Shown: piece after piece, positions 9,437-17,690 of the stretch
Numbering within the stretch: the first letter of the stretch is position 1
How the letters are laid out: every line of letters begins with the position of its first letter
From: CBDFMR01 sp965249765
GTDB taxonomy: Bacteria > Bacteroidota > Bacteroidia > Chitinophagales > Saprospiraceae
Direction of reading: 5' to 3'
DNA length: 64,000 bases
Assembly (NCBI GenBank): GCA_965249765.1
Contig: CBDFMR010000005.1
Location: forward strand, 1,054,001-1,118,000
Notes under the pieces: generated by a model
Database searches by the model: none
The model's input: the letters and a program-made list of their open reading frames with translations, nothing else
What the model was told of the DNA's origin: nothing
Made by a program: the position numbers and the translations under genes

Positions 9437-9913
9437 TTATCCTTCAAATTTTGTTAAAGCCTTTTCGCCCAAGTCGTAAAGCTCTTGGTGAAAGACACTA
9501 CCATCTTTTCTCGCTAATTCACGACCTCGATGACCAAGGAATAGAAGCGTAGGATATACACTAACCTTGAAAATTTCCAGTATTTCAGGCCCTTCTCCTA
9601 TTTCTGCGTCTATGCGGTAATTGATAAAATTGTCATTCATGAACTTTGCCAAAGGCTTGTCTGTATATACTTCCTCCTCCATTAGCTTACATGGTAGGCA
9701 CCAGGACGCATGAATGTCTACATACACGGGCTTGTTCTCTGCCTTGGCAAAATCCAGTACGTGAGACAATAAGTCAGAGCTGACAAAATCTATTGCAAAC
9801 GTATTCTTCAGAACTTCAACCTTCTTTTTCTTTTTGACAGTCTTCTTTGTGCCACCACATGATGAAATCAAAATGATTAGACTTAAAAAAATAATGGACT
9901 GTCTTAATGTCAT
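9437..9913 (-). CDS. thioredoxin-fold lipoprotein
   Basis: 158 residues. The lipoprotein signal ends in LISSCGG (lipid Cys near residue 19), followed by a lysine-rich linker and a thioredoxin-fold domain with the redox motif WCLPCK (CxxC) at about residue 71, and a cis-Pro region in VSVYPTLLFLG. It is probably a periplasmic thiol reductase/oxidase anchored to a membrane, of the DUF255/thioredoxin_7 kind. It is 26 bp downstream of cysQ on the same strand and could share its transcript. Confidence 0.85.
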   Translation of the reverse strand: MTLRQSIIFLSLIILISSCGGTKKTVKKKKKVEVLKNTFAIDFVSSDLLSHVLDFAKAENKPVYVDIHASWCLPCKLMEEEVYTDKPLAKFMNDNFINYRIDAEIGEGPEILEIFKVSVYPTLLFLGHRGRELARKDGSVFHQELYDLGEKALTKFEG

Positions 9914-9939
9914 ATTATTAAATGATGCAATATGAAATA

Positions 9940-10746
9940 TTATTGCTTGTCTAAAGTAAATACGGTAGCTGTGGCTAAGAAATGAGGATTGAGCAAATCT
10001 TCTTTATTGTAATGTAGTGGTTGATTGTTTTCTGCATTTAAGACATGACCTCCTGCTTCCTCTAGTATGATGTGGGCAGCTGCCGTGTCCCATTCCATCG
10101 TCGGAGCAAGTCGTGGATATAATTCTGCATTCCCTTCAGCGAGGGTTAAAAACTTAAGGGAACTTCCTTTCGATACTAGTTCGGGTGAATCCAATTTATC
10201 TACAAATGCCTTTGTAGCATCGTTGAGATGTGACCTTGAACAGACAACCCTAAGACCCTGAGCATCGATCTTGAACTCATTGCACTCTATCATTTTACAT
10301 GTCTCGTCCGTACAGTAAATGGCCCCTTCATCCTTGACAGCTGAGTAGGTCTCTCCAGTGACCGGAACGTATACAACACCGAGTACGGATTGACTTTCGT
10401 GAATGAGGGCTATGTTGACCGTAAACTCTCCGTTCCTCTTAATAAACTCCTTTGTGCCATCAAGCGGATCTACCATCCAACAAGTTTTATAGGATTGCCT
10501 TTCTTGGTAATCTACAAGCTTCGTTTCTTCAGATATTATAGGAAAAACTACGTCAAGCTTTTTAAGACCTTTGACTATGATATTATTGGCTCGCTTATCA
10601 GCAATGGTAAGTGGAGAATCGTCAGATTTGTGCTCAATGTCAAATCCTTCATTTGAATTATAGATGTTAAGAATTTCTTCTCCCGCCTCCTTAGCGATCT
10701 TTTTAACATCCTCTATTATGTCCAGCATCAATTCAGTCGTCAGCAT
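9940..10746 (-). CDS. cysQ: 3'(2'),5'-bisphosphate nucleotidase CysQ
   Basis: About 268 residues of the inositol-monophosphatase superfamily. It hydrolyses PAP/PAPS to AMP/APS in sulfur metabolism. Metal-binding motifs are present: SDDSPLTIADKRAN at the N-terminus, ISEE, WMVDPLDGTKEF (the DPLDGT signature) and the C-terminal MEWDTAAAHIILEEAGG. An upstream TTG at 10767 keeps the frame open, but the ATG at 10744-10746 is preferred because a TAnnTTTG -7 box occupies 10765-10772 on this strand and would overlap the longer start. It is divergent from galE. Confidence 0.9.
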   Translation of the reverse strand: MLTTELMLDIIEDVKKIAKEAGEEILNIYNSNEGFDIEHKSDDSPLTIADKRANNIIVKGLKKLDVVFPIISEETKLVDYQERQSYKTCWMVDPLDGTKEFIKRNGEFTVNIALIHESQSVLGVVYVPVTGETYSAVKDEGAIYCTDETCKMIECNEFKIDAQGLRVVCSRSHLNDATKAFVDKLDSPELVSKGSSLKFLTLAEGNAELYPRLAPTMEWDTAAAHIILEEAGGHVLNAENNQPLHYNKEDLLNPHFLATATVFTLDKQ

Positions 10747-10751
10747 ATTCT

Positions 10752-10759
10752 TATTTTTG
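10752..10759 (+). promoter_or_regulatory. -7 box candidate for galE
   Basis: TATTTTTG fits TAnnTTTG and ends 17 bp before the galE ATG, giving a short leader. It lies a few bases from the opposed cysQ box, so the two divergent promoters would overlap. No clear -33 TTG was found. Confidence 0.3.
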
Positions 10760-10764
10760 AAGCA

Positions 10765-10772
10765 CAAATGTA
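10765..10772 (-). promoter_or_regulatory. -7 box candidate for cysQ
   Basis: On the minus strand this reads TACATTTG (TAnnTTTG), 18 bp before the ATG at 10746. It supports that ATG over the upstream TTG. Confidence 0.35.
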
Positions 10773-10776
10773 AGAT

Positions 10777-11793
10777 ATGTCAAGAATTCTAGTCACTGGT
10801 GGTTGTGGATATATTGGAAGTCATACGCTCGTTGACCTTATCGATAACGGACATGAGGTGGTATCAGTGGACAATGGCATCAATTCTGATTTCTCGGCTT
10901 TGGACGGAGTAGAGAAGATAACTGGCGTTAGGGTGACGAATTATAATATCGATTTGTGTGACTTGGATAAGACCCAGCGTGTTTTTAAGAAGGAAAGAAT
11001 CGATGGAATCATACATTTTGCAGCGTTGAAAGCCGTTGGAGAGTCGGTAGATCAACCTGGAAGGTATTTTCGAAATAATCTAAATAGTCTCACCAATATA
11101 CTTGATTGTGCCGTACAGAATGATGTAGAGTATTTTGTTTTTTCGTCATCCTGCACGGTGTACGGTGATTGCAAAGACCTCCCAGTGACAGAGTCCTCGC
11201 CCTTACAGGAAGCCACGTCACCTTATGGCCTTACTAAGCAACTAGGAGAAAAGCTGGTTGAGCGCATTGCTAGATATACTAATATATCGACCGTTCTCCT
11301 ACGATATTTTAATCCTGCAGGTGCTCATCATTCTTCAATGATAGGCGAATCCCCTGTAAACCCTCCTCTAAATCTTGTTCCCATCATCACGGAGACGGCA
11401 ATCGGTAAGCGCAAAGCTATGACTGTCTACGGTACAGACTATGATACAAGAGATGGGAGCTGCATCAGAGATTATATCCATGTTGAAGACCTGGCCCATG
11501 CGCATACTCTGGCACTCGATTGGCTTGCAAAGAATGATAAGGATTGTGAAATTTTCAATCTGGGAATCGGAGATGGAGTCTCAGTGTTGGAGGCGATCGA
11601 GGCCTTTGAATTGGAATCTGGTGAGAAGCTCGAGTATAGGCTGGGGGAGCGGCGAGAAGGTGATGTCCCTGCAATTTATGCTGATTACGGTAAAGCCAAG
11701 AATGAATTGAATTGGAACCCAACGAGAGGTATAAAGGAGATTATGAAATCTGCATGGGAATGGGAACGCAGACGCTCAGCGAACAAATGTTAA
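10777..11793 (+). CDS. galE: UDP-glucose 4-epimerase
   Basis: 338 residues, full length. It interconverts UDP-glucose and UDP-galactose with bound NAD, feeding exopolysaccharide and LPS sugars. Seen: the Rossmann motif VTGGCGYIGSHT at residues 5-16, HFAALKAVGES, the SSSCTVYG catalytic Ser/Thr segment, the YGLTK catalytic Tyr/Lys pair near residue 150, LRYFNPAGAH, and RDGSCIRDYIHVEDLA. It is divergent from cysQ with a 30-bp gap and is followed by an intrinsic terminator. Confidence 0.95.
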   Translation: MSRILVTGGCGYIGSHTLVDLIDNGHEVVSVDNGINSDFSALDGVEKITGVRVTNYNIDLCDLDKTQRVFKKERIDGIIHFAALKAVGESVDQPGRYFRNNLNSLTNILDCAVQNDVEYFVFSSSCTVYGDCKDLPVTESSPLQEATSPYGLTKQLGEKLVERIARYTNISTVLLRYFNPAGAHHSSMIGESPVNPPLNLVPIITETAIGKRKAMTVYGTDYDTRDGSCIRDYIHVEDLAHAHTLALDWLAKNDKDCEIFNLGIGDGVSVLEAIEAFELESGEKLEYRLGERREGDVPAIYADYGKAKNELNWNPTRGIKEIMKSAWEWERRRSANKC

Positions 11794-11856
11794 AATTTAT
11801 AGCTTATTGATTATATTTACGAAAATATCAGTCATAGGGTGTCTGTAATTTCGTTG

Positions 11857-11887
11857 CCTTGTCGATCACAATTCGGCAAGGTTTTTT
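11857..11887 (+). terminator. Rho-independent terminator after galE
   Basis: CCTTGTCG and CGGCAAGG form an 8-bp stem (one G-U pair) with a 9-nt loop, followed directly by TTTTTT. It lies 64 bp after the galE stop and just before the M1 peptidase start. Confidence 0.75.
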
Positions 11888-11899
11888 GTATCATTACAT

Positions 11900-14830
11900 A
11901 TGCGCCTCTTTCTAATCGCCTCCATTTTTTTTGCATATTCTGTCTATGGATTAGCACAGTCTTTTCAGCAAGATATAAAGTACACCATAGTCGCTAATCT
12001 TGATGCTGAGAAAGACCTTCTAAGGGGGTCCACCGTCATTGACTATACAAATAATTCACAAGAGGAACTAGACACCTTGTTTTTCCATTTGTGGGCCAAT
12101 GCATTTCAAGACAACAGTTCTGCATTTGCTCAGCAACAGCTCCGTCTGATGAATCGCGAGTTTTACTTTGCCAGCCATAAGGACAGGGGTGGATACGAGG
12201 AATTGAAAGCATCTATTAATGGCGGTGCCGACGATGATGAGATCAATAATCTCCCAGGACGTCATGACATCGGTTATATGGCTCTCAGCCAGCCTTTAAA
12301 GCCTGGAAGTGAGTTGAGAATTTCTATCGAGTATGTTGTAAAAATCCCGAAACTATTTTCTCGATTCGGAAAGTCTCCGTCTAGATATCACATGACATTC
12401 TGGTTTCCTTCCTTGGCTGTCTACGATGATAATGGATGGCACCCAATGTCCTACCTTTCTATAGGGGAGTTTTACGCTCATCACTCAGACTTCGACGTAA
12501 AGATTACGCTTCCGTCAGAATATAAATTTGCAAGTACGGGCATGGCTAACAAGAAGGTTAAGAAGAAGAATACGACGTATGAAATTGATGTAAATAATGT
12601 AACAAATTTCGCCTGGTTTGCACTCAAAGACTATCATCAAGTAACCATTCCAAATAGAGACAATTCATACGTTTTCTTGCAAAAGTCGGCCCCTCCGATA
12701 TGGGATAAAGCGCCTCAGTTGGCTTCAGATTTTCTGGAATGGATGGAAAAAAAGATCGGAGATTATCCTTTTGAAAGTTTAGTCATTGTACAAAATGACA
12801 GTAAGTCAGCCTCAGCCATGGAGTATTCTGGTGTCGTTACCATTGGTGCTGTTGCAGACTCGCGAGAGCTTGACTATTACCTGTGCCACGAACTGGCTCA
12901 TGAGTGGTTTTTTGGAGGAATAGGTTTTAATGAACGTGATTACCCATGGATGGACGAAGGTCTGGCCACATATTATGAGCAACGGTTCAGTATTGAGAAA
13001 TATGGAGAGGAGCATTACACTTCTAGACTCGTTTGGCCCTTTTCCACTAAGCCAGAATTGAACATCATGGATCATGCATCACACCATCAACTACAGAGAG
13101 GGCATGGACAAGCTATCGGGTCTCACTTTAATAATACAGGACTTCTCAATTATGGATTGAACTCGTATTGGCGTGCTGCGGCAGCATTCCGATATCTTGA
13201 GCATTATCTGGGAACTGAGAATTTTGATTCTATGATGGCCTCATTTTATCATGAGTGGAAGTACAAAAATCCTGGACCTCAAGAAATGCAGGCATCATTT
13301 GAAAATCATACCGGAAAAGATCTTTCCTGGTTTTTTGATGACATTATTGAGTCTGATGAGGTAGTGGATTTCAGCATAAAGAAATTATCAGAAATTGACA
13401 ATAGATATCATCTTGAGATTGATCGAAGTATACCCGTTCCTATAATAATAGATCTCGTGAAGAATGAGGAAATTAAAAGGTCGATTTGGATAGAGTCAGA
13501 GGACATCCCATCGATTGACATTGAAAAGGGAGATTACGACTTGATCAGTATTGATTATGCTGGGTTGTCACCGGATGCAAGCCGTCACAACAATCATATA
13601 AAAACATCAGGGCTCCTGAAAAAAATGGAACCTCTGACAATCAAAATGTTCTCAGGTATTGATGATTCGCGCAAGTCAGAGATTTACGCCCTCCCATTGG
13701 CTTGGTTTAATTCGAGTGACGGATTTATAGGCGGTCTGGGATTATACAATTCTTCATTTCCAAGCAAGAGATTTCAGTGGTTTCTCGGCCCCATGTATGG
13801 AATCAAAAGTGGAGAGCTGATAGGCGAATCATGGCTTAGGTATTATATAAATCAGAAGAAGGGAGCCATACATAAGTATGAGCTGAGTACAGGGGTTAAG
13901 TCATTTCATTATCAAGACAACGAGTTATTAGAATATAATTTGAGATTTTTAAAGTTTGACCCTTCTCTGACTCTACATTTTAGACATGATCCTATATCGA
14001 AATCAACATCCTCCCTTAAGCTAAGATCAATATTTTTACAAGAGGAGACGCCTACGTTCAGTCCTGACGGTTCTTTTGCACTTGACTATCAAGCAAGTAG
14101 GATTGATGAGATTAAATATATTTACGCCAAGCCTGATGCCTTACATGCGATGACATTCTTGATAGGATTGGAGCATCAATCATACCAAACATTTGGAGAT
14201 CAAGATGCGAGGTATATCAAACTGATAGGAGTATGGGACAACACGTTTGCCCTTGGCATAAAGAAGAATTTAAAAGCAAGATTGTTCGCATCGTATTTTA
14301 TTCAAAATACAGAGCGAGAATCGTCCAGTTATTCTAATCGATTTGTCAGGGGATCCACTGCTCTATTTAACCAAGGTTTTAATGATTATCGCTATGATGA
14401 TTATTTCTTTAACAGGCAAGATCAACAAGGAGATCTTCGTCGTCAGATCAACTATGATGGAGGAGGTTTTAAGACGTCACTAGGTAGTGCTTACAGTCTG
14501 GGTCAGAGCAACGACTATTCCGTTGCCATTAATCTAATGGGTGATTTCCCTGCAAGATTACCGAGATTTTTACCATTGAAACTATTTCTTGATACAGGTT
14601 ATTACAGCGGTAAATCAACATTGTCCGACCCTCTAGAAGGAATGTTTCTTTATAGTGCCGGAGTCATGCTTGACTTTACTATATTTAAGCTTTACTTACC
14701 ATTTCTCAATTCTAAGGCAATAGATGACATATATGCAGGGGAGGGTATAGGAACATTTGGTAAGTTAAGTTTTTCTATTCACTTGAACGAGCACAATCCT
14801 TGGCGGATATTGGAAGAGGTGAAGAGATGA
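11900..14830 (+). CDS. M1 family metallopeptidase with barrel-like C-terminal half
   Basis: 976 residues. A signal peptide (about 1-20, AYSVYGLAQS) precedes an M1 gluzincin domain. The zinc motif HELAH is at residues 330-334 with the third ligand Glu353 in WMDEG, exactly the HExxH-x18-E spacing, and the upstream SAMEYSG stands for the family's GxMEN substrate motif. The peptidase part ends near residue 520. From about residue 600 the sequence changes to alternating polar/aromatic strands with short turns (for example WFLGPMYG, SWLRYYIN, ATLHF-like repeats), resembling an outer-membrane beta-barrel or the DUF5686-like tail of some Bacteroidota peptidases. That half is inference from pattern only. 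Confidence 0.82.
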   Translation: MRLFLIASIFFAYSVYGLAQSFQQDIKYTIVANLDAEKDLLRGSTVIDYTNNSQEELDTLFFHLWANAFQDNSSAFAQQQLRLMNREFYFASHKDRGGYEELKASINGGADDDEINNLPGRHDIGYMALSQPLKPGSELRISIEYVVKIPKLFSRFGKSPSRYHMTFWFPSLAVYDDNGWHPMSYLSIGEFYAHHSDFDVKITLPSEYKFASTGMANKKVKKKNTTYEIDVNNVTNFAWFALKDYHQVTIPNRDNSYVFLQKSAPPIWDKAPQLASDFLEWMEKKIGDYPFESLVIVQNDSKSASAMEYSGVVTIGAVADSRELDYYLCHELAHEWFFGGIGFNERDYPWMDEGLATYYEQRFSIEKYGEEHYTSRLVWPFSTKPELNIMDHASHHQLQRGHGQAIGSHFNNTGLLNYGLNSYWRAAAAFRYLEHYLGTENFDSMMASFYHEWKYKNPGPQEMQASFENHTGKDLSWFFDDIIESDEVVDFSIKKLSEIDNRYHLEIDRSIPVPIIIDLVKNEEIKRSIWIESEDIPSIDIEKGDYDLISIDYAGLSPDASRHNNHIKTSGLLKKMEPLTIKMFSGIDDSRKSEIYALPLAWFNSSDGFIGGLGLYNSSFPSKRFQWFLGPMYGIKSGELIGESWLRYYINQKKGAIHKYELSTGVKSFHYQDNELLEYNLRFLKFDPSLTLHFRHDPISKSTSSLKLRSIFLQEETPTFSPDGSFALDYQASRIDEIKYIYAKPDALHAMTFLIGLEHQSYQTFGDQDARYIKLIGVWDNTFALGIKKNLKARLFASYFIQNTERESSSYSNRFVRGSTALFNQGFNDYRYDDYFFNRQDQQGDLRRQINYDGGGFKTSLGSAYSLGQSNDYSVAINLMGDFPARLPRFLPLKLFLDTGYYSGKSTLSDPLEGMFLYSAGVMLDFTIFKLYLPFLNSKAIDDIYAGEGIGTFGKLSFSIHLNEHNPWRILEEVKR

Positions 14831-14927
14831 TGTGAATAATGTAGAAAAAAGTCCTTTTTGAAAAAGAACGGAATTTCTTAGTTTAGCAAATTGAAATATA
14901 GTTTGTTGTTTTTATTCGAAGAAAATA

Positions 14928-15082
14928 CCTCGAGGCTTGCCTCGGGGTTGAGAGGAAAGTTTGAAAACCTAAGGTTTTCAACTAAACATCAGAGAATTTC
15001 GGTTTTTGACCTTCAGGTCAAAATGAAACCAGCGAAATACCCCTATGGCTCTGCCTCGGGGATAGTTGGTTTCAAGAAATTC
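14928..15082. repeat. array of perfect intergenic hairpins
   Basis: Three consecutive inverted repeats fill the space between the M1 peptidase and the next gene. 14928-14947: arms CCTCGAGGC/GCCTCGGGG, loop TT, one wobble. 14961-14981: arms TTGAAAACCT/AGGTTTTCAA, one-base centre. 15004-15023: arms TTTTGACCT/AGGTCAAAA, loop TC. Longer-range pairs also exist (GAAACC 15025-15030 with GGTTTC 15068-15073; GAATTTC 14994-15000 with GAAATTC 15076-15082). The half-site CTGCCTCGGGG recurs at 15051-15061. A 66-codon open frame across it is judged non-coding. It may be a REP-like element or a structured RNA. Confidence 0.55.
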
Positions 15083-15101
15083 GTTTATTAATCAAATCTA
15101 G

Positions 15102-15476
15102 ATGGAAATAATAATTGGGATTATCGTTCTAATCGTTGCTTACCTTGCTTATAACTCTTATAAGAAGAGAAAGGCCGACGAAATGAAGGTTAAGCATCTT
15201 AAGGATTTATCTAATGCTTATGATAATGCTTATAGAGGAGGTGACATTGAAAAAATTAGAATGACATCGACTAATCTTGTCAATAGTTATTCAGTTAATC
15301 AAAAGGTCTTGGATGTTGTTTATAAGCAAATATTGGATTTGCTTAAAGAGAATCCACAATTGAAACCACTAGCACTTGAAATCGGTAGGAAGAAGTATTC
15401 AAAATTTCGTGAAAGCGGTTCTCCAACTGTTTATGATGAATCTGCGATCATGAATGACATTAATGCATCTCTTTAG
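15102..15476 (+). CDS. small membrane-anchored protein of unknown function
   Basis: 124 residues. An N-terminal membrane helix (MEIIIGIIVLIVAYLAYN) is followed by KKRK, so the rest should face the cytoplasm. The remainder is predicted helical and charged (AYDNAYRGGDIEKIRM, LLKENPQLKPLALEIGRKKY). I do not recognise a family. Codon use matches its neighbours and the frame begins with a sensible ATG. It has no close partner: the hairpin array lies upstream and the accessory region starts downstream. Confidence 0.65.
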   Translation: MEIIIGIIVLIVAYLAYNSYKKRKADEMKVKHLKDLSNAYDNAYRGGDIEKIRMTSTNLVNSYSVNQKVLDVVYKQILDLLKENPQLKPLALEIGRKKYSKFRESGSPTVYDESAIMNDINASL

Positions 15477-15613
15477 TAGCAACTAAAGCATAGAAATTCT
15501 CTGTTTTATCGAAAAGACACCCTATTAGACCTAATTTCTAATAGCTTTCAAAACCTCTGACTTCTGAATATACTTAGATTGATGATCTAGTCAACCCTAG
15601 TTTGTCCCGCAGG

Positions 15614-15715
15614 TCACGGTGCTAGGCGCTCTATCTTCTATCCATTATTGCTTGAAAAATAGGCAATCCTATCATGAAGCCTGCCCATTCTTCCCGTTAT
15701 TAGTTAACTCGATAT
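15614..15715 (-). pseudogene. decayed duplicate of the pdxH 3' end
   Basis: Read on the minus strand, this ends in KIERLAP-stop, exactly like the intact pdxH 2 kb away, and before that has GRMGRLHDRIAYF against GRMDRLHDRIVYR. The Trp codon before KIERLAP is TAG here, and the stretch further upstream (the FEFWQG region) has degenerated. Sixteen bases, 15664-15679, are identical to 17772-17787. Synonymous sites differ widely, so it is an old or foreign copy and not a recent duplication. It abuts the restored stop of the neighbouring TIR-like gene. This looks like a displaced gene end left by an insertion at the pdxH 3' end. Confidence 0.75.
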
Positions 15716-15717
15716 GA

Positions 15718-16369
15718 CTAATTTCTTAGAAAATTCCTGATGAAAAACTGTGATTGTTTATCAATTTCCGATGATCTTAATTTGAAAATGTTCTCTGCCT
15801 TGTCTTTTAGTAAAACATTCCCAGAAATCAAATATGCCCTACGTAAGTAATCAATAGCTTGGACAGGATCGGCTTCTTCGATTTTCATCTGCAACTACCT
15901 CATAATAATCTACTCTTTCAAGTACATTGTTGATAAATGATCTTAACTTTCTTACGTAATGTCCTTCGGCTCGAATATACTCTGTTCTTGTTAAATCCGA
16001 AGGGATGACACAGTCTTTGGTCTTTAAAACCAAAGTTTCCTTTCCATACGAATCCATTAAACCTAGCTCATAGAAAATATTTCCAATCGTTCCAGAAGGC
16101 AAATCTTCGCTGATAATCGCTATTCCAATAGGTACTGAAAATATCTGTTTCCAAATTTTGGTTAGGTAGTCACCACCGGTCGTTAAAGAATTAGCATCGA
16201 TTTCTTTAATTTGAAATTCTTTTAAAATTTTCGATACAGACGTCCTCAATCTCTTGATCTTCCTACATTGATTCTTTTTCCCTAGTTGGGTCATTATGAA
16301 GCAACATTTTACATTGTATTTTACAGGGTATGATGAAATGTCACCTTCAAAAGGGTGATAAACAATCAT
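15718..16369 (-). pseudogene. TIR/nucleoside-deoxyribosyltransferase-like protein, broken by one base
   Basis: The ATG at 16367-16369 overlaps the TGA of the upstream small gene (ATGA), indicating translational coupling. The frame gives 172 residues and stops at 15851. Near the N-terminus CFIMTQLGK is the first strand of a Rossmann-like fold; PIGIAIISE and NIFYELGLMDSYGKETLVLKT (cited in parts) carry a Glu in the YELGL motif where TIR and nucleoside 2-deoxyribosyltransferase enzymes keep their catalytic Glu. Removing one T from the run 15882-15885 opens a further ~55 codons (EEADPVQAIDYLRRAYL ... FIRNFLRN) to a stop at 15718-15720. The two halves read as one protein, so the gene carries a +1 frameshift. 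Defence or NAD-related function is inference. Confidence 0.65.
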
Positions 16370-16515
16370 TTCTTGGATTTGCGAACAACAGGTACACCTT
16401 TGTAAGGTCCGGGCGACTTTTTAGAAGCAACAATCCTTCCTTTAGATCTGTCAATCTTAACATATCTTCCTGTCCTCGGATTTTTTGTTTGAACAACTTT
16501 GCTTTTAGATGCCAT
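16366..16515 (-). CDS. conserved-looking 49-residue basic protein
   Basis: A short gene: ATG at 16513-16515, TGA at 16366-16368. The protein begins MASKSKVVQTKNPRTG and continues RYVKIDRSKGRIV, then KKSPGPYKGVPVV and KSKK. It is strongly basic, glycine/proline punctuated and without a membrane segment. The start of the TIR-like gene overlaps its stop by four bases, so the two are very likely co-expressed. Small proteins of this VVQTKNPRTGRYVKID type occur in other Bacteroidota as far as I recall, but no function is known to me. Nucleic-acid binding is possible from charge alone. Confidence 0.6.
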   Translation of the reverse strand: MASKSKVVQTKNPRTGRYVKIDRSKGRIVASKKSPGPYKGVPVVRKSKK

Positions 16516-16583
16516 AATCTGCTATTGATTAAAATTAACAAATCTTGAATTCAAGTAGTTAATGCAACGGTATTCTTGTTTGT

Positions 16584-16639
16584 AAAAAAAAGACCAGCCA
16601 ACAGGCTTTTGGCCTAGGCCAAAAGCCTGTTGGCTGGTC
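16584..16639 (-). terminator. 48-nt perfect palindrome with T-run, probable pdxH terminator
   Basis: 16592-16639 is a perfect palindrome of two 24-nt arms (GACCAGCCAACAGG at the outer side, centre GGCCTAGGCC). On the minus strand it is followed by eight T (A-run 16584-16591), the form of a strong intrinsic terminator for transcripts coming from the right. The nearest such gene is pdxH, now separated from it by the IS30-type element. Confidence 0.6.
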
Positions 16640-17690
16640 GGCGAAAAATTTCATTCTAATTTTGGGTTGCAAAAATCTCAAAAAAGAATGGGTCATTTAA
16701 CGCTGAAACAAAGGTACGATATTGAAATTTGCCTTGCTAAGAAGATGTCAATTTCGATGATTGCTGAGTTTATTGGAAAAGACAAGTCAGTAGTTAGTCG
16801 AGAGATAAAAAGAAACACTGATCAGAGATCTAAGGTTTATAGAGCTGAATTAGCACATAAAAAAGCGGTTGAACGCCAGATAGCAAAGCCCAAAAAGAAG
16901 CACTGGAATCAAGCTATTGAGGATTATGTTATTGATCTACTTAATAAGGACTATAGCCCGGAACAGATCGCGGGAAGGGCTAAATTAGAAGAAATTAATT
17001 GTGTCAGTACTGAAAGAATATATCAGTTCATCTGGGCAGATAAAAAGAAGGGTGGCCAGCTGTATCAGCATCTAAGAAACAGGGGCAAGAGATATCGCAA
17101 GAGAGGCCACAGTAAGGACTGTAGAGGGATTCTGGTGGACAGAGTTGGTATAGATCAAAGACCACCGATAGTGGATAGCAAAGAAAGAATAGGGGATTTA
17201 GAAATCGACCTAGTCATTGGAAAAAAGCACAAACAAGCATTATTGACCATCAATGATCGGGCTACAGGAATACTGATAATGGATAAAGTATTAAGTAAGC
17301 AAGCTATAGAAATTGAGTCCAAAACAACAGAATTATTGGAGGATTGGCAGCCTCTTATTCATACCATCACCTCTGACAATGGCAAAGAATTTGCCAACCA
17401 TAAAAATATTGCAAATAAACTGAATATAGACTTCTATTTTGCCAAACCCTATCACAGTTGGCAACGTGGTGCAAATGAAAACCTAAATGGTCTTATCAGA
17501 CAATACTTCCCAAAAGATTACAACTTTGATAAGATCACAAAACAACGTATAATTGAAGTTCAAAACATATTAAATAACAGACCTAGAAAAAGATTTGGGT
17601 ACAATACACCCAACGAAGTTTTTGCTGACAAATTAGACAATCAATCAAGTGTTGCATTTGTTACTTGAATCCAGGAATTTTTTAATGACT
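16640..17690 (+). mobile_element. IS30-family insertion sequence
   Basis: A single-transposase element of about 1.05 kb. The ends are approximate: left inner sequence AAAAATTTCATTC ... GGGTTGCA and the reverse complement of the right end AAAAAATTCCTGGATTC ... ATGCAAC align as imperfect inverted repeats, the right one overlapping the last codons of the transposase as is common in the family. The left end touches the 48-nt palindrome. No target duplication could be fixed because IS30 duplications are only 2-3 bp. Confidence 0.65.
16688..17668 (+). CDS. IS30-family transposase
   Basis: About 326 residues, apparently intact. The N-terminal helix-turn-helix region is GHLTLKQRYDIEICLAKKMS, with IGKDKSVVSREIKRN after it. 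The DDE core is complete: first Asp in GDLEIDLVIGKKH, second in TSDNGKEFANH, Glu in RGANENLNGLIRQYFPK. The C-terminal part NNRPRKRFGYNTPNEVF is diagnostic of IS30. A TTG seven codons upstream keeps the frame open; the ATG at 16688, before GHLTLKQ, matches where family members normally begin. It may still be active. Confidence 0.9.
   Translation: MGHLTLKQRYDIEICLAKKMSISMIAEFIGKDKSVVSREIKRNTDQRSKVYRAELAHKKAVERQIAKPKKKHWNQAIEDYVIDLLNKDYSPEQIAGRAKLEEINCVSTERIYQFIWADKKKGGQLYQHLRNRGKRYRKRGHSKDCRGILVDRVGIDQRPPIVDSKERIGDLEIDLVIGKKHKQALLTINDRATGILIMDKVLSKQAIEIESKTTELLEDWQPLIHTITSDNGKEFANHKNIANKLNIDFYFAKPYHSWQRGANENLNGLIRQYFPKDYNFDKITKQRIIEVQNILNNRPRKRFGYNTPNEVFADKLDNQSSVAFVT

Noticed and set aside
14891..15091. 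66-codon open frame across the hairpin array
   Set aside because: Its codons are made of the inverted repeats themselves; no domain or sensible composition.
16347..16541. 64-codon minus-strand frame over the small basic gene
   Set aside because: It is an out-of-frame shadow of the 49-residue gene (16366-16515), which has a better start and the ATGA coupling.
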